Positions 17,297 through 26,657 are shown, counted from the first letter of the stretch. The stretch is DNA of 64,000 nt from Paenibacillus rhizosphaerae (GCF_014192015.1 NZ_JACHXJ010000003.1:434001-498000); one strand, 5' to 3'. The notes: a model not told the origin generated them from the letters alone. Made by a program: numbers and translations.

Positions 17297-18400
17297 TTAC
17301 ATCGAGTCCACTGGTATCCTAGCGATGACCGCGCTTCTTACACCATCTTGTTCTTGCAAAGTACAGGCGATATACAGGACTCCTTCCTGCTCGCAGGCGC
17401 AAGGATAAAACCAGTATCCCCCCCGGCCATCAAATTCTGTAACCGAGTCTTCGAATAACTTATAGGCTTTTGTGTATTCTACCTCTCCCGGTTCGGTGAG
17501 AGCGATACAGAGCAGATCTCGTTTAAAGTAGCCCCGATCGTTGTTGTAAATTATGTAGCGCCTGCCATCGGACAGGATACCTGCGAACATTTTGGAATTT
17601 CCAACTGGCATGGTGGTAATTCTGGCCGGGTTTGACCAGCTCTTCCCGTAATCCTCGCTCGTAAAGACAAAAGACGGTCCGCTTGTGAGATCGCCAAACT
17701 TGCCCTCGTCATTACGAACATAGGCGGTGACAGCGCTTCCCCGCACGACTAAAGTTATTTCGGGACACCTGATCTTCACGGCGTCTGGGGCGAGCGGGTC
17801 ATACAAGAAAGAGCAGCGCCACGGCTTCGAAATATTCAAGCCCTGGCTGATGAGTACTGCCGGAAAAGCGGGAGTATCTCCCTTCAGCGGCATCCAGACA
17901 CCGGCAATGTAATCGCCCGTGTCCATAAGAATTGGGGGAGAATTGCTAAGAAACCCCCCGGATATGACGGAGACTCTTTCCCAATCGTTAAGGGAAGACT
18001 CCGGGGCCTGGAACAGGTCAAGAGAAATCGAAAGATTCTTGCCGCCCATCTCGGTAATCAGAGAATACAGTTTGCCCTCGTGCACAAAGAAGCTCGCCGG
18101 CACAAAATGCTCCTCGGCGCTGCCGATCTCGCCCACTACGTTGAATACCTCCGACCAGTTCTCCCCCCCGTCCTCGGAATAGCGCCCCCGGATCAAGGAA
18201 GAGCCGCAGATTTCCGCGTCGGTAGAGTTATACCAGCCCAAATACAATCTGCCGTAGTGCGAGGTGATCGTGCAATCATGAAGAAAGGGCAATAGATCGA
18301 GCCGTCCATCGTGCGCGATTAGCCTTGTCATGCCGCTGGGATAAGACATTTCGGATGGTTGGGGGTAAGGGAGCCCCTCTTTCCAGACGGGTAGTTTCAT
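17297..18400 (-). CDS. Cytoplasmic sialidase/BNR-repeat family protein
   Basis: A 367-residue six-bladed-propeller type protein of the sialidase superfamily. Two Asp-box (BNR) motifs are clear: YSEDGGENWSE and TSEDYGKSWSN. The active-site arginine near the N-terminus could be in SSLIRGRYSE. No signal peptide is present, so it acts inside the cell. Start ATG at 18400 is chosen because GGAGGGG lies 5 bases upstream and the start overlaps the stop of the regulator gene (ATGA), suggesting translational coupling. Members range from sialidases to unrelated glycosidases and lyases; the substrate is unknown. Confidence 0.75.
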   Translation of the reverse strand: MKLPVWKEGLPYPQPSEMSYPSGMTRLIAHDGRLDLLPFLHDCTITSHYGRLYLGWYNSTDAEICGSSLIRGRYSEDGGENWSEVFNVVGEIGSAEEHFVPASFFVHEGKLYSLITEMGGKNLSISLDLFQAPESSLNDWERVSVISGGFLSNSPPILMDTGDYIAGVWMPLKGDTPAFPAVLISQGLNISKPWRCSFLYDPLAPDAVKIRCPEITLVVRGSAVTAYVRNDEGKFGDLTSGPSFVFTSEDYGKSWSNPARITTMPVGNSKMFAGILSDGRRYIIYNNDRGYFKRDLLCIALTEPGEVEYTKAYKLFEDSVTEFDGRGGYWFYPCACEQEGVLYIACTLQEQDGVRSAVIARIPVDSM

Positions 18401-18942
18401 GCCTTCCCCTCCTCCGGACGACTTGTCCAGAAGCCCGGATCTGGCGCATCCCCGGCGATGGCCTGCCATACGGCGTCAAATGCGCGCGCAGAGTTGCCCA
18501 TCCAACCGGAACATATTTTTTTCGCAGTGTCGATATCCCTGACAATAATATTAATCTTGAGGATAATCCTTGAGCCGTCGCGAATGGAAAGGAATACGGG
18601 AACCACCCCGGTGGACGACTCGGTGTACTGGGCGATGTAGTCTTTCTCTTGCTCAAAAACACGCTTGTATTCTGCGCTTTTGGCCGCTACGTCCACATTT
18701 ATCCGCGCAAGCGTCGCGTCGCCGTTCACCAAGGTCCGACCTGCGTCCGTGATTTCGTAGACGATGCCACGCAAATTTACAGTCTGGTAAACAAGTCCCT
18801 GTTCCTTGAGAGAGGTAAGCGGCAGCTTGAGATCGGTTTCCGCGACAAGGCCTGTTTCAAATAAAAAACGTGAAAGCTCTCCCACACTCAGCTGACCCAT
18901 CTGCGCCAATGCGCATAGGGCATACGATTCTTGGCTCGACAT
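18397..18942 (-). CDS. Winged-helix regulator, DUF4364-like
   Basis: A 181-residue protein with an N-terminal winged-helix-like region (LGQLSVGELSRFLFE-type helix, then LKEQGLVYQTVNLRGIVYEITDAGR) resembling DUF4364 or PadR-like regulators, followed by an alpha/beta domain. Start at ATG 18942 (MSSQESYALC) is chosen because AAAGGATGG lies upstream; a longer frame would start at 18969. Its stop overlaps the start of the sialidase-like gene. It probably controls the leftward sialidase-kinase-cyclodeaminase-fusion genes. Its promoter region is duplicated upstream of glcB (copy A). Confidence 0.65.
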   Translation of the reverse strand: MSSQESYALCALAQMGQLSVGELSRFLFETGLVAETDLKLPLTSLKEQGLVYQTVNLRGIVYEITDAGRTLVNGDATLARINVDVAAKSAEYKRVFEQEKDYIAQYTESSTGVVPVFLSIRDGSRIILKINIIVRDIDTAKKICSGWMGNSARAFDAVWQAIAGDAPDPGFWTSRPEEGKA

Positions 18943-19178
18943 GACGATCCATCCTTTCATTGTTGACAACCGTTGGGGCGCGCATATCGTTCCACCCCTA
19001 TTGTTGAAATTTTAAGCAAAACGGCCTAGTTGCGATTATAGGCATATACGCCCGCTCAGTCGAGAATGAATAAATTCACTCCCATTGCAAAAATGGTCGA
19101 TTGGGTAGGAAATTTTATCATCTTTATAATCTGAAAACTCCTAGTTAAAATGTAAAAATGAGATATGCCCTTTTCCGG
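18921..19178. repeat. Copy B of duplicated regulator promoter/start region
   Basis: Covers the upstream region, Shine-Dalgarno and first codons of the DUF4364-like regulator and extends toward the 2-hydroxyacid dehydrogenase gene. It matches copy A (10323-10572) over the full length; shared blocks include ttgcgattataggcatat, aataaattcactcccat and aggaaattttatc. Confidence 0.75.
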
Positions 19179-19224
19179 ATTAATGGGCCCTCTCCGTTAC
19201 CAACAACATGGGAGGACTGTGCTG

Positions 19225-20184
19225 ATGAAAAAGACCCTGCTGGTCATGATGACCTTTTTACCTGAATTTCGCGCTATACTGGAGGCGCTTGCACCCGAGC
19301 TTGATATCGTTTACTGCGAGAAGCAGCCTCCTACGGAAGAAGATCTCAAACGAGCCTCCTATATTTGGGGGAACCCCAGTGAAGAGCAGCTTTCCTTATG
19401 TGAGAGATTGGAATGGCTGCAGCTCCAGACAGCCGGGCATGACCGGTATGTGCTGCCGGGCGTGTTGCCAAAGGGTGCTATGCTGTGCAACTGCTCCGGC
19501 GCTTATGGACTTGCCATCTCAGAATTTCTGCTTGCCCATACGCTCGTCCTCATGCGCAAGCTTCACCTGTACCGCGATCTCCAGCATGAGCACAGTTGGA
19601 GTCATCTTGGACGCATCGGGATTGTAGCGCGCTCTTCCGTGCTGGTCGTTGGCATCGGCGATATCGGCGCCCGCTATGCTCAAAAAATGCATGCGCTGGG
19701 CGCGAGGGTTTTCGGCATTCGCCGGCAAGTTGACAAAAAACCCGATTATCTGGAAGCCTTGTATCGTATGGATCAAATTGACGACATTCTACCGCAATGC
19801 GACATTGTAGCTCTGTGTCTGCCTAACCACCCGGAAACGGAGGGCTTATTCAACCGAGAACGCATCGCGAAGATGAAGCAAGGAGCGTTCCTGCTCAATG
19901 TGGGACGGGGTTCGGCCGTCGACACCGAGGCACTCTGCGACGCGTTGGAAAGCGGCGCGCTGGCAGGCGCTGGCCTCGACGTGGTAGAGCCTGAGCCTCT
20001 TCCTGAAAACCATCGCCTATGGAATATCAAAACAGCGATGATTACTCCCCATTGCGCCGGCGGTGACCAATTCGGTGAGATCTATCCTTCCATCATCGAG
20101 GTTTGGTGTGAAAATCTGCGCCGACTGCAAGCGGACGAACCCATGCTTAACCGTGTTGACATTGAAACGGGATATCGCGTGTAA
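19225..20184 (+). CDS. D-2-hydroxyacid dehydrogenase, NAD-dependent
   Basis: A 319-residue oxidoreductase of the D-isomer 2-hydroxyacid dehydrogenase family. The NAD motif VVGIGDIGARYA is in the middle, followed by the catalytic Arg in LNVGRGSAVD, Glu in LDVVEPEPLP and His in MITPHCAGG. Start at 19225 (MKKTLLVMM) is chosen because GGAGG lies 9 bases upstream; an upstream in-frame ATG at 19165 has no ribosome site. It is transcribed divergently from the regulator and followed by a strong terminator, so it is a single-gene unit. Likely substrates are glyoxylate, hydroxypyruvate or similar, in keeping with the neighbours. Confidence 0.88.
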   Translation: MKKTLLVMMTFLPEFRAILEALAPELDIVYCEKQPPTEEDLKRASYIWGNPSEEQLSLCERLEWLQLQTAGHDRYVLPGVLPKGAMLCNCSGAYGLAISEFLLAHTLVLMRKLHLYRDLQHEHSWSHLGRIGIVARSSVLVVGIGDIGARYAQKMHALGARVFGIRRQVDKKPDYLEALYRMDQIDDILPQCDIVALCLPNHPETEGLFNRERIAKMKQGAFLLNVGRGSAVDTEALCDALESGALAGAGLDVVEPEPLPENHRLWNIKTAMITPHCAGGDQFGEIYPSIIEVWCENLRRLQADEPMLNRVDIETGYRV

Positions 20185-20190
20185 CAAAAT

Positions 20191-20236
20191 AACGAAACAG
20201 CCCCCGCCTCTAATGGCAGGGGCTGTTTTGTCGTTG
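20191..20236 (+). terminator. Rho-independent terminator
   Basis: AACGAAACAGCCCC pairs with GGGGCTGTTTTGTCGTT around a 15-base loop. It lies between convergent genes and probably serves both. Confidence 0.8.
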
Positions 20237-20258
20237 CCTTTATGGTGGAATTAAGGAA

Positions 20259-22586
20259 TCAGATCCCCTTGTAAACCTCTGCAATGCTCCACATCACGCG
20301 CGCGGTGCTGCACACCCATACTTCCTTATAGGTGCAGTTGTTTTGCATAGGCATGTATGGCTCGTCTTCATTTTCGAAAGTCTCGAAGCCGACAGGCACC
20401 GCGCCCACGGGTTGGCCTGCAAAGCCGCCGTAGAGCAGAGGGTAATCATAGCCTTCACCATACATGGTACTCATGGCGAAGGGGTTGAACCCCAAAACAT
20501 ATTCCAGTTGCCTGGCGGCTATGTCATAGAGCTCTCGGTCACCAAGGAACCTTGCCAATGTAAAAACGTTTTTGGCCTTGCTCAGCAAGGTCGCATGAAA
20601 ACCACGGAACTGGTAGGACACCGGAAATCTGCGCAAATATGTGTTTTCGTTCAGCTTGATACCGTTTTTCACCTGCGCATTATATTCTTCGATCGTCGGA
20701 CCGCCAATGTCCCTCGACCCCTCGTGCGACATCTTGGAATAATCGGTATTGCCTACTTCGTATACGCCTGACGGCAATATGCCGTAGGGCTCCATGACAT
20801 GTGCGGTTTCCTTGATGTAGTCGGTGTACGCATCCACGCACTCCCTCCACAACCCCGCATCAGGATGATCTTGCGCGTCTTTCAGCAGTAGTGTGAAACC
20901 CTTCATGAAGAAATGCTCATAACTGCGGTGGTAAAAACTGATAGGCCTATTTTTATCACGATCTTCGTAGAAGTAGCCGTACAGCGGAATGGAAAAGTCC
21001 GTCCTGCGCTCCAGCTGCTGACATTGGGCAAGTTGCCGCGCACGATTCGCCGCCGCGTCAAGAAAACGTGTCTCGCCAGTCACTCGGTAGAGCATGGCAG
21101 CAGCTGAAGTGGCTACTGCGAAACGCTCGGACATCAAGCTGTTATCGTTCGAAGCTGCAATCGTATCTTCGGCAAAGAAAAAGTCTTCACAGGCGCACTT
21201 GACACACCAGTCGTAGAAATTTCTGTCCCATTTATAGAACGGCGCACCATAGGCGCAAGTATAGGCGGCGGTGTAGTTATGAATAGCGGTATTCTTTGCC
21301 TCCCCCGTCATATCGTCCTTATCGCCGCGGAAATTCTTGGTCCAGATGCCCTTAGTGAGGCTAGTATGACGGTAGCCATCGCCAAAACGGGTGCGCATTG
21401 CCCAGTTCAGTCCCCAGCGGGCTTCCTCTAGCACGCGATCGGAAAGGTCTGGCTCCGTTTCACGGGTGGCTTCGCCGAGATCGAGCATAGCGACAATTAC
21501 ATCTGCAGTTTTATCTATAGCCTGCGATAAATCTCCAGCATCGTGCCAGCCGCCATGTACAGGTATAGTGCGCCCGTCAGGGTGTTGGCAGAAGGTATCC
21601 AGGTGGCATTCGATGTGAAGCTCCGGCACTTCGAAGCCGCAGCGCTCGGTGAAGAAGAAGCTAAGGCTCTTCCATGCAGCGGCGAGAAATGCGTCCGGGC
21701 CGATGGGAAAAACTTTGGAAGAGAATTCACCTGCTGTAATCGTGTAAAAGCCGGGTGCTTTAAAACCGGAGAAATCCAAAATGCCAAAGCCGTTTTCACC
21801 AGTCGTTACCTTGCCGGTATACACGGTTTTACCCTTGTCATCGGTCAGTGAAAAGGTTTCAGCGTCGGAGCCCTGTACCAGCGCCTGTTTGCGTGCATCA
21901 CTCAGATAGCCGCTGTGACAGTAGGCTATGGATCCTGCTGGAAGGTCCCAGCCGCGGCTCTTCTCAGGCTCTACTCTTTCAATTCGTAAATCGTCAAAAT
22001 AAAGGGTCATGCTGTCCGAAGCATTCATGGGTGAGCCGGGCAGAAAAGTGACTACTGAGATACCGGTGACATTGTCGCGGTAGATATCGGGGAGCTCCCA
22101 AATAATCTGTGTCCACTCCCCAGGCTTCGAGTCAGCGTGATGTGTGCCCTCAAAACGGCCAGGCACGGGCATGATATGCTCCCCCTCATTGTGCAGTGCC
22201 ACCAACACAAATTGGTTGGAAAAACCGGGAGAGTCCACATAGATCCAGAGCGAGATTCGGTTGTACTCATAGAGGTTTTCGTTCTGCAGCGGTAATAATA
22301 TTCCGGGTTCATCATATCTACGGTTATTTGGACTTTTGATGGCGGTTGAAGTGGGCGTGTCCAGCCGGACGCTTCCCTTGCCCGATATGGTATGTATAAA
22401 ATCCCTGTGTATGGTGCCTGGGCCCTTTTGGATCAAGGTATCAAAATTCTCGCACAGATGAAGCTCACGGGACTTCAATACGGGTTTCTTACGCCAGCGT
22501 TCATAAGCGGAGTCCGATTCGTCCACTTTCATAGACCTGCGGATATACCGACTCTCCTTGAGCTGATCGAGTAGAGTTTGATACAT
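20259..22586 (-). CDS. Cytoplasmic glycoside hydrolase family 9 protein
   Basis: A 775-residue protein: an N-terminal jelly-roll-like region (about 40-215, carbohydrate-binding type), an Ig-like CelD-N domain (about 220-300) and a GH9 (alpha/alpha)6 catalytic domain to the end. The GH9 signature HGGWHDAGD holds the catalytic aspartates. The C-terminal acid is probably in NNCTYKEVW. No signal peptide is seen, unlike secreted GH9 cellulases, so it likely acts on imported oligosaccharides. Some intracellular GH9 proteins are exo-glucosaminidases, which would fit the SIS and kinase genes in the same train. Start ATG 22586 has AGGAAGG upstream. Confidence 0.85.
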   Translation of the reverse strand: MYQTLLDQLKESRYIRRSMKVDESDSAYERWRKKPVLKSRELHLCENFDTLIQKGPGTIHRDFIHTISGKGSVRLDTPTSTAIKSPNNRRYDEPGILLPLQNENLYEYNRISLWIYVDSPGFSNQFVLVALHNEGEHIMPVPGRFEGTHHADSKPGEWTQIIWELPDIYRDNVTGISVVTFLPGSPMNASDSMTLYFDDLRIERVEPEKSRGWDLPAGSIAYCHSGYLSDARKQALVQGSDAETFSLTDDKGKTVYTGKVTTGENGFGILDFSGFKAPGFYTITAGEFSSKVFPIGPDAFLAAAWKSLSFFFTERCGFEVPELHIECHLDTFCQHPDGRTIPVHGGWHDAGDLSQAIDKTADVIVAMLDLGEATRETEPDLSDRVLEEARWGLNWAMRTRFGDGYRHTSLTKGIWTKNFRGDKDDMTGEAKNTAIHNYTAAYTCAYGAPFYKWDRNFYDWCVKCACEDFFFAEDTIAASNDNSLMSERFAVATSAAAMLYRVTGETRFLDAAANRARQLAQCQQLERRTDFSIPLYGYFYEDRDKNRPISFYHRSYEHFFMKGFTLLLKDAQDHPDAGLWRECVDAYTDYIKETAHVMEPYGILPSGVYEVGNTDYSKMSHEGSRDIGGPTIEEYNAQVKNGIKLNENTYLRRFPVSYQFRGFHATLLSKAKNVFTLARFLGDRELYDIAARQLEYVLGFNPFAMSTMYGEGYDYPLLYGGFAGQPVGAVPVGFETFENEDEPYMPMQNNCTYKEVWVCSTARVMWSIAEVYKGI

Positions 22587-22629
22587 TTGTAAAACCACCT
22601 TCCTAATAATAATCTATTCGAAGATTAGG

Positions 22630-23568
22630 CTATTCCAGCCCCATATCGCGCTTCAAAAACCGAATGAGCTCCAACTCCCGGGCCTTGTTCATTTGCGCGG
22701 AAGACTCTTCATCCCACTCGTAAAAGCCAGCGCCGGTTTTAAGCCCGTACTTACTACTGTCAACTAGCTCGCGCATAGTCCCAAGCGATTGATCGGCCTT
22801 GCTCAGATCGGCGAATAGATAGTTGGAGATGGCGTCAAATACTTCAAGACCGCCCATATCGGCTGTCATGAACGGACCGGTTATGGGGAGCCGGCGCCCG
22901 AGGCTGTACGTCATGGCTGCGTCGATATCCTCCATGCTGGCGATGCCCTGCTCCAAAATATACTGCGCCTCCCGGAACAGCGCATACTGAAGCCGGTTGC
23001 CGACTGAACCGAGCGCATCCTTTTTTAAAAGAATCGGTTTTTTGTCCATAGCCCGCATCAGTTGCATCGTCCGATCCGTCGTCTTGTCGTCGGTTTTCAC
23101 TCCACGTACAACCTCGACGAGCGGCAGTAAGTGTGCAGGATTCCAAAAATGGGTGACGACCATCCGCTCCGGCCGTTTCATCCGCTCGGCAATCGCTGTC
23201 GGGCTCAGCCCGGATGTATTACTCGCCAATACTACGCTTTCATTGCACAGTGCATCCAGTTCTTTGTAAAGTTGCCGCTTTAGCTCTAGCTGTTCCGGAA
23301 TCGACTCGATCACGAAGCTTGCGTTCGCAACAGCGTCAGGTACCGAAAGAGTTGTTCGGATGCGCCTGCGTATCGCCGCAATGTCCTCCTTCTTGATCAG
23401 ACCATTGTCGGCTATCAGCGCCAACTTGTCGCAAATTCCTTTGTCCGCGCGCGCCAGGCCGGCTTCACTTTGCCCCTGTAAAACGACCGAAAAACCGGCC
23501 CATGCCGCCGTCAGCGCGATGGAATGGCCCATCAGCCCTGCACCTAGCACGCTTAAGGTTTCTCTCAA
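22630..23568 (-). CDS. 3-hydroxyacyl-CoA dehydrogenase family oxidoreductase
   Basis: A 312-residue protein with the N-terminal NAD motif SVLGAGLMGHSIALTAAWAG and the C-terminal helical domain. Conserved pieces are VIESIPEQLELKRQLY, NTSGLSPTAIAERM, THFWNPAHLLPLVEVV (containing the catalytic His) and GSVGNRLQYALFREA. The family includes 3-hydroxybutyryl-CoA dehydrogenase, but also L-gulonate 3-dehydrogenase and other hydroxy-acid enzymes; no acyl-CoA genes are nearby, so a uronate or hydroxy-acid role is plausible. The start is TTG preceded by AAGGAGGGGG. It lies 43 bases upstream of the GH9 gene, same operon. Confidence 0.85.
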   Translation of the reverse strand: MRETLSVLGAGLMGHSIALTAAWAGFSVVLQGQSEAGLARADKGICDKLALIADNGLIKKEDIAAIRRRIRTTLSVPDAVANASFVIESIPEQLELKRQLYKELDALCNESVVLASNTSGLSPTAIAERMKRPERMVVTHFWNPAHLLPLVEVVRGVKTDDKTTDRTMQLMRAMDKKPILLKKDALGSVGNRLQYALFREAQYILEQGIASMEDIDAAMTYSLGRRLPITGPFMTADMGGLEVFDAISNYLFADLSKADQSLGTMRELVDSSKYGLKTGAGFYEWDEESSAQMNKARELELIRFLKRDMGLE

Positions 23569-23699
23569 ACCGTTCCCCCTCCTTGTTACTATAGGTTCCT
23601 GTGCGACGAACAGGGCGAACGGCTGAAAGCCATGATCGTCCGCTCCCCGGTACGCATGTAATAGATTTTGTAGGAATCATGGGCAAAGGTTTACGGCTA

Positions 23700-25079
23700 T
23701 CAACCGAACAGTTCCTTCCCTGCTGCCGCAATCGAAGTGGCCAGGATGTCTATGAGCGACTCCACCTGATCCTTCTTAATGGTCAGAGGAGGACATAGGG
23801 CTATGATGTCCGTATTATCGATCATGATCGCGCGCGTGATCAGACCTTTTTCCTTCGCCTTGTCGAATACGAGCTGTGCGGCCTTCTTAGCTGACGGAAA
23901 CGCCCGTTTGTCCACCTTGTCTTCGACGAGCTCAACCGAAGCTAGGAGCCCACGGTACGTGACGTTGCCTACCATATCCGAATCCTGCTTCAATTGCTCC
24001 AATCCTGCGCCAAGAACCTGGCCCATGGCGGCAGCATTCGCAACAAGATCTTCTCGTTCTATAATCTCCAGGTTTTTAAGTGCCACTGCACAAGCGGTCG
24101 GATGTCCGCTGTAGGTATATCCATGAGGCAATACCGAAGTGGACAGCTCAGCAAGTTCCTTATGCAAGCGGTCGTTCAAAATCACGCCGCCAAGCGGAAT
24201 GTACCCGCTCGTAATTCCTTTCGCAAACGTCATTAGGTCGGCAACCACACCCTCGTGTTCCATGCCGAACCATTTCCCGGTTCGTCCAAAGCCGGTAATA
24301 ACTTCGTCGGCGATCATCAAAATGCCGTACTTGTCGCAAAGACGGCGGATTTCTTTCATGTAGCCGGGTGGCGGAACGATGACCCCGCCTGCTCCCTGAA
24401 TCGGTTCGACAATAATCGCCGCCACTGTGTCTGGACCTTCCCGGAGGATCGCCTCTTCCATACTTTGTACCGCACAGGCGGCGCCGCCTTTGGCGCAAGA
24501 TTCGCATTTGTCGCAGCGATAGCTGTATGGAGCGGCCACTTGAACGAATCCACCGGCGAGCGGTCCGCCCGTCTGGCGGAAAACTGGAATGCCGGTAGCG
24601 CTCGTCGCGCCCATCGTCACGCCATGGTAGGCGCGGTATCGGGCAATGATTTTATAGCGGTTCATCTCGCCCTTCAATTTGAAATAATGGCGAATCAATT
24701 TAAATACTGTATCGTTCGATTCCGAGCCGCCTGATGTGAAATGGCAAACGTTCAAATCAGCGGGCGCAAGTGACGCCACTTTCTCGGCCAGCATGATGGC
24801 TGGCTCATGGGAAAACCGGTTGAAGGAGTGGCTGTAGGCCAACTTACTCATTTGCTCCATAGCCGCTTGCGCCAGTTCCTGCCTTCCGTGGCCGACATTG
24901 ACGTTCCAAAGGGAGGATAACCCGTCGAGATACTGTTTTCCATCGATATCGTACACATAAATGCCTTCGCCCCGCTGCATGATGACAGACGGTCCCTGTT
25001 CGTAATGATCCTTAATCGGACTGGTCGGATGCAAAATATGCTTACGATCCAGTTCCGTCAATCGTTGATTATCAGCCAT
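23700..25079 (-). CDS. Class III (omega) aminotransferase
   Basis: A 459-residue PLP enzyme of aminotransferase class III, cytoplasmic. Marks are FTSGGSESNDTVFKL, YHGVTMGATSATG, IIVEPIQGAGGVIVPPPGY, ADEVITGFGRTGKW and the PLP lysine in MTFAKGITSGYIPLGG. The family covers beta-alanine, putrescine, taurine and similar omega-amino acid transaminases with pyruvate or 2-oxoglutarate. An unusual Cys-rich insert RCDKCESCAKGGAACA is near residues 193-208. It lies 37 bases after the TtuC-like gene and is upstream of the hydroxyacyl-CoA-dehydrogenase-like gene. The aldehyde dehydrogenase in the same train could oxidise the semialdehyde product. Confidence 0.9.
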   Translation of the reverse strand: MADNQRLTELDRKHILHPTSPIKDHYEQGPSVIMQRGEGIYVYDIDGKQYLDGLSSLWNVNVGHGRQELAQAAMEQMSKLAYSHSFNRFSHEPAIMLAEKVASLAPADLNVCHFTSGGSESNDTVFKLIRHYFKLKGEMNRYKIIARYRAYHGVTMGATSATGIPVFRQTGGPLAGGFVQVAAPYSYRCDKCESCAKGGAACAVQSMEEAILREGPDTVAAIIVEPIQGAGGVIVPPPGYMKEIRRLCDKYGILMIADEVITGFGRTGKWFGMEHEGVVADLMTFAKGITSGYIPLGGVILNDRLHKELAELSTSVLPHGYTYSGHPTACAVALKNLEIIEREDLVANAAAMGQVLGAGLEQLKQDSDMVGNVTYRGLLASVELVEDKVDKRAFPSAKKAAQLVFDKAKEKGLITRAIMIDNTDIIALCPPLTIKKDQVESLIDILATSIAAAGKELFG

Positions 25080-25116
25080 CTTTTTCGCCTCGCATCAAAT
25101 TTATAATAAAAAGGGA

Positions 25117-26178
25117 TTAATTCAACCGTTGAAGCCTTTCCCGAATCGCGACCCCGACCTCTTTCGTCGATGCTGTTCCGCCGACATCCGCCGTACGAAT
25201 TCCGCTCTCCATGACATCTTCGATGACCTGAAGAAGCGCGGTTCCGAGTTCCTCCTCGCCAAAATAATCGAGCATCATCTTCGCCGTCCAAATCTGGCCG
25301 ACGGGATTTGCGATGCCTTTTCCGTATATATCAGGCGCGGAACCGTGTACCGGCTCGAACATGGATGGATATTTGCCGTCCAAATTGATGTTGATGGAAG
25401 GGGCGATTCCAATGCTTCCCATAATGGCTCCCCCAAGATCGGTCAAAATATCGCCGAATAAGTTGCTGGCCACCACCACATCGAACAACTGCGGACGGCT
25501 GACAAAATACGCGGCAAGCGCATCAATATGATACGAGTTGGTTTTCACTTCGGGATAGTCGGTCTGCACTTCCTTGAAAATCTGATCCCAGAACGGCATC
25601 GTATGATAAATCCCGTTCGACTTGGTCGCGCTCGTTACATGTCCTCTTCTTTTCTGCGCCAACTCGAAGGCATAGCGCATTGCAGCTTCGGACCCTTTGC
25701 GAGTAAATACAGCGTTCTGGATCGCGACTTCATCCTCGCCTTGATGAATTCTCCCGCCAATCTCGCTGTATTCTCCTTCGCTGTTCTCCCGAACGACAAT
25801 CAGGTCGAAGTTTTTGGGGTTCACCAACGGCGATGCGACTCCTTTTAATTGCTTGGCCGGGCGGAGATTGATCGTCTGGCGGAAGCCTTTGCGGATTTTG
25901 AGCAGCAATCCCCAGAGCGAGATGTGATCCGGCACGAGCTGGGGATTGCCGACCGCACCGAGAAAAATGCCATTGAAGCCCGCAAGGGTGTCCAACCCGT
26001 CATCCGGCATCATTTTGCCATTCTCGCAGTAGTAATCGCAGTTCCACGGAAACTCGACAAAATCGAAACGAAGACCGCCGTGAATCTGTGCGATGCAGCG
26101 CAGCACTTCGAGCGCTTCCGGCATTACTTCCTTGCCGATGCCGTCGCCTGGTAGGACGGCGATTTCTAAAACTTTCAC
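25117..26178 (-). CDS. Tartrate/D-malate dehydrogenase family (TtuC-like)
   Basis: A 353-residue beta-decarboxylating dehydrogenase of the isocitrate/isopropylmalate family. Marks are LPGDGIGKEVMPEALEVL, VVRENSEGEYSEIGG, TSATKSNGIYHTMPFWD, VVASNLFGDILTDLGG and FEPVHGSAPDIYGKG. The NSEGEYS segment and length fit tartrate dehydrogenase/decarboxylase or D-malate dehydrogenase rather than LeuB. Tartrate dehydrogenases can convert meso-tartrate to D-glycerate, which would supply the glycerate kinase fusion; the real substrate is unproven. GTG start with GGAGG upstream. A broken ald gene lies just upstream. Confidence 0.85.
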   Translation of the reverse strand: MKVLEIAVLPGDGIGKEVMPEALEVLRCIAQIHGGLRFDFVEFPWNCDYYCENGKMMPDDGLDTLAGFNGIFLGAVGNPQLVPDHISLWGLLLKIRKGFRQTINLRPAKQLKGVASPLVNPKNFDLIVVRENSEGEYSEIGGRIHQGEDEVAIQNAVFTRKGSEAAMRYAFELAQKRRGHVTSATKSNGIYHTMPFWDQIFKEVQTDYPEVKTNSYHIDALAAYFVSRPQLFDVVVASNLFGDILTDLGGAIMGSIGIAPSININLDGKYPSMFEPVHGSAPDIYGKGIANPVGQIWTAKMMLDYFGEEELGTALLQVIEDVMESGIRTADVGGTASTKEVGVAIRERLQRLN

Positions 26179-26209
26179 GTTGTTAAGCCTCCATTCCGCT
26201 CCCTATTTC

Positions 26210-26645
26210 CTAGGGATCCAGTTTTAAATTGGTAGATTCGATGGTGGAAGTCCGCGACACAGCACCAGGCATGTTGGCGATCGCGTAAAGTACTACGTCA
26301 TGCTTGATATAAGAAGGATTGTCATGCGTCGACACATGTCGACCGTTTCAAAAATACCCCCCTGGTTTACGGCGACGATGACGGAGCCGGTTTCATCGTC
26401 TTGACCATTTCTTCCGTGATAAGTCTGGCGCTTTCGCACCGGTAATTAGTAACGCTCCGATGACCAGTTCCAACTCCTTCACGCATTCCACGATGTTCGC
26501 CGGTTTCGAGATCACCGTGTTCACAGATTTTCCGAACAGATCTCCAACGCGCGAAGCCGATCAGGTATGGAATCGATAATGGTGAAGTCTCCTCCGAGAC
26601 CGAGCGCGATTTTGGCAGCATTCGTTCCAACGACTCCGCATCATG
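26210..26645 (-). pseudogene. ald: Alanine dehydrogenase remnant
   Basis: Read leftward, the pieces match the C-terminal half of alanine dehydrogenase: GVVGTNAAKIALGLGGDFTI with IIDSIPDRLRALE (ending in TGA), then VIGALLITGAKAPDL, MVKTMKPAP, THDNPSYIKHDV and AIANMPGAVSRTSTIESTN to a stop at 26210. Several frameshifts separate the pieces and the N-terminal half, including the catalytic region, is missing. It lies between the aldehyde dehydrogenase and the TtuC-like gene and cannot make a working enzyme. Confidence 0.88.
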
Positions 26646-26657
26646 GTAAATCCCATC

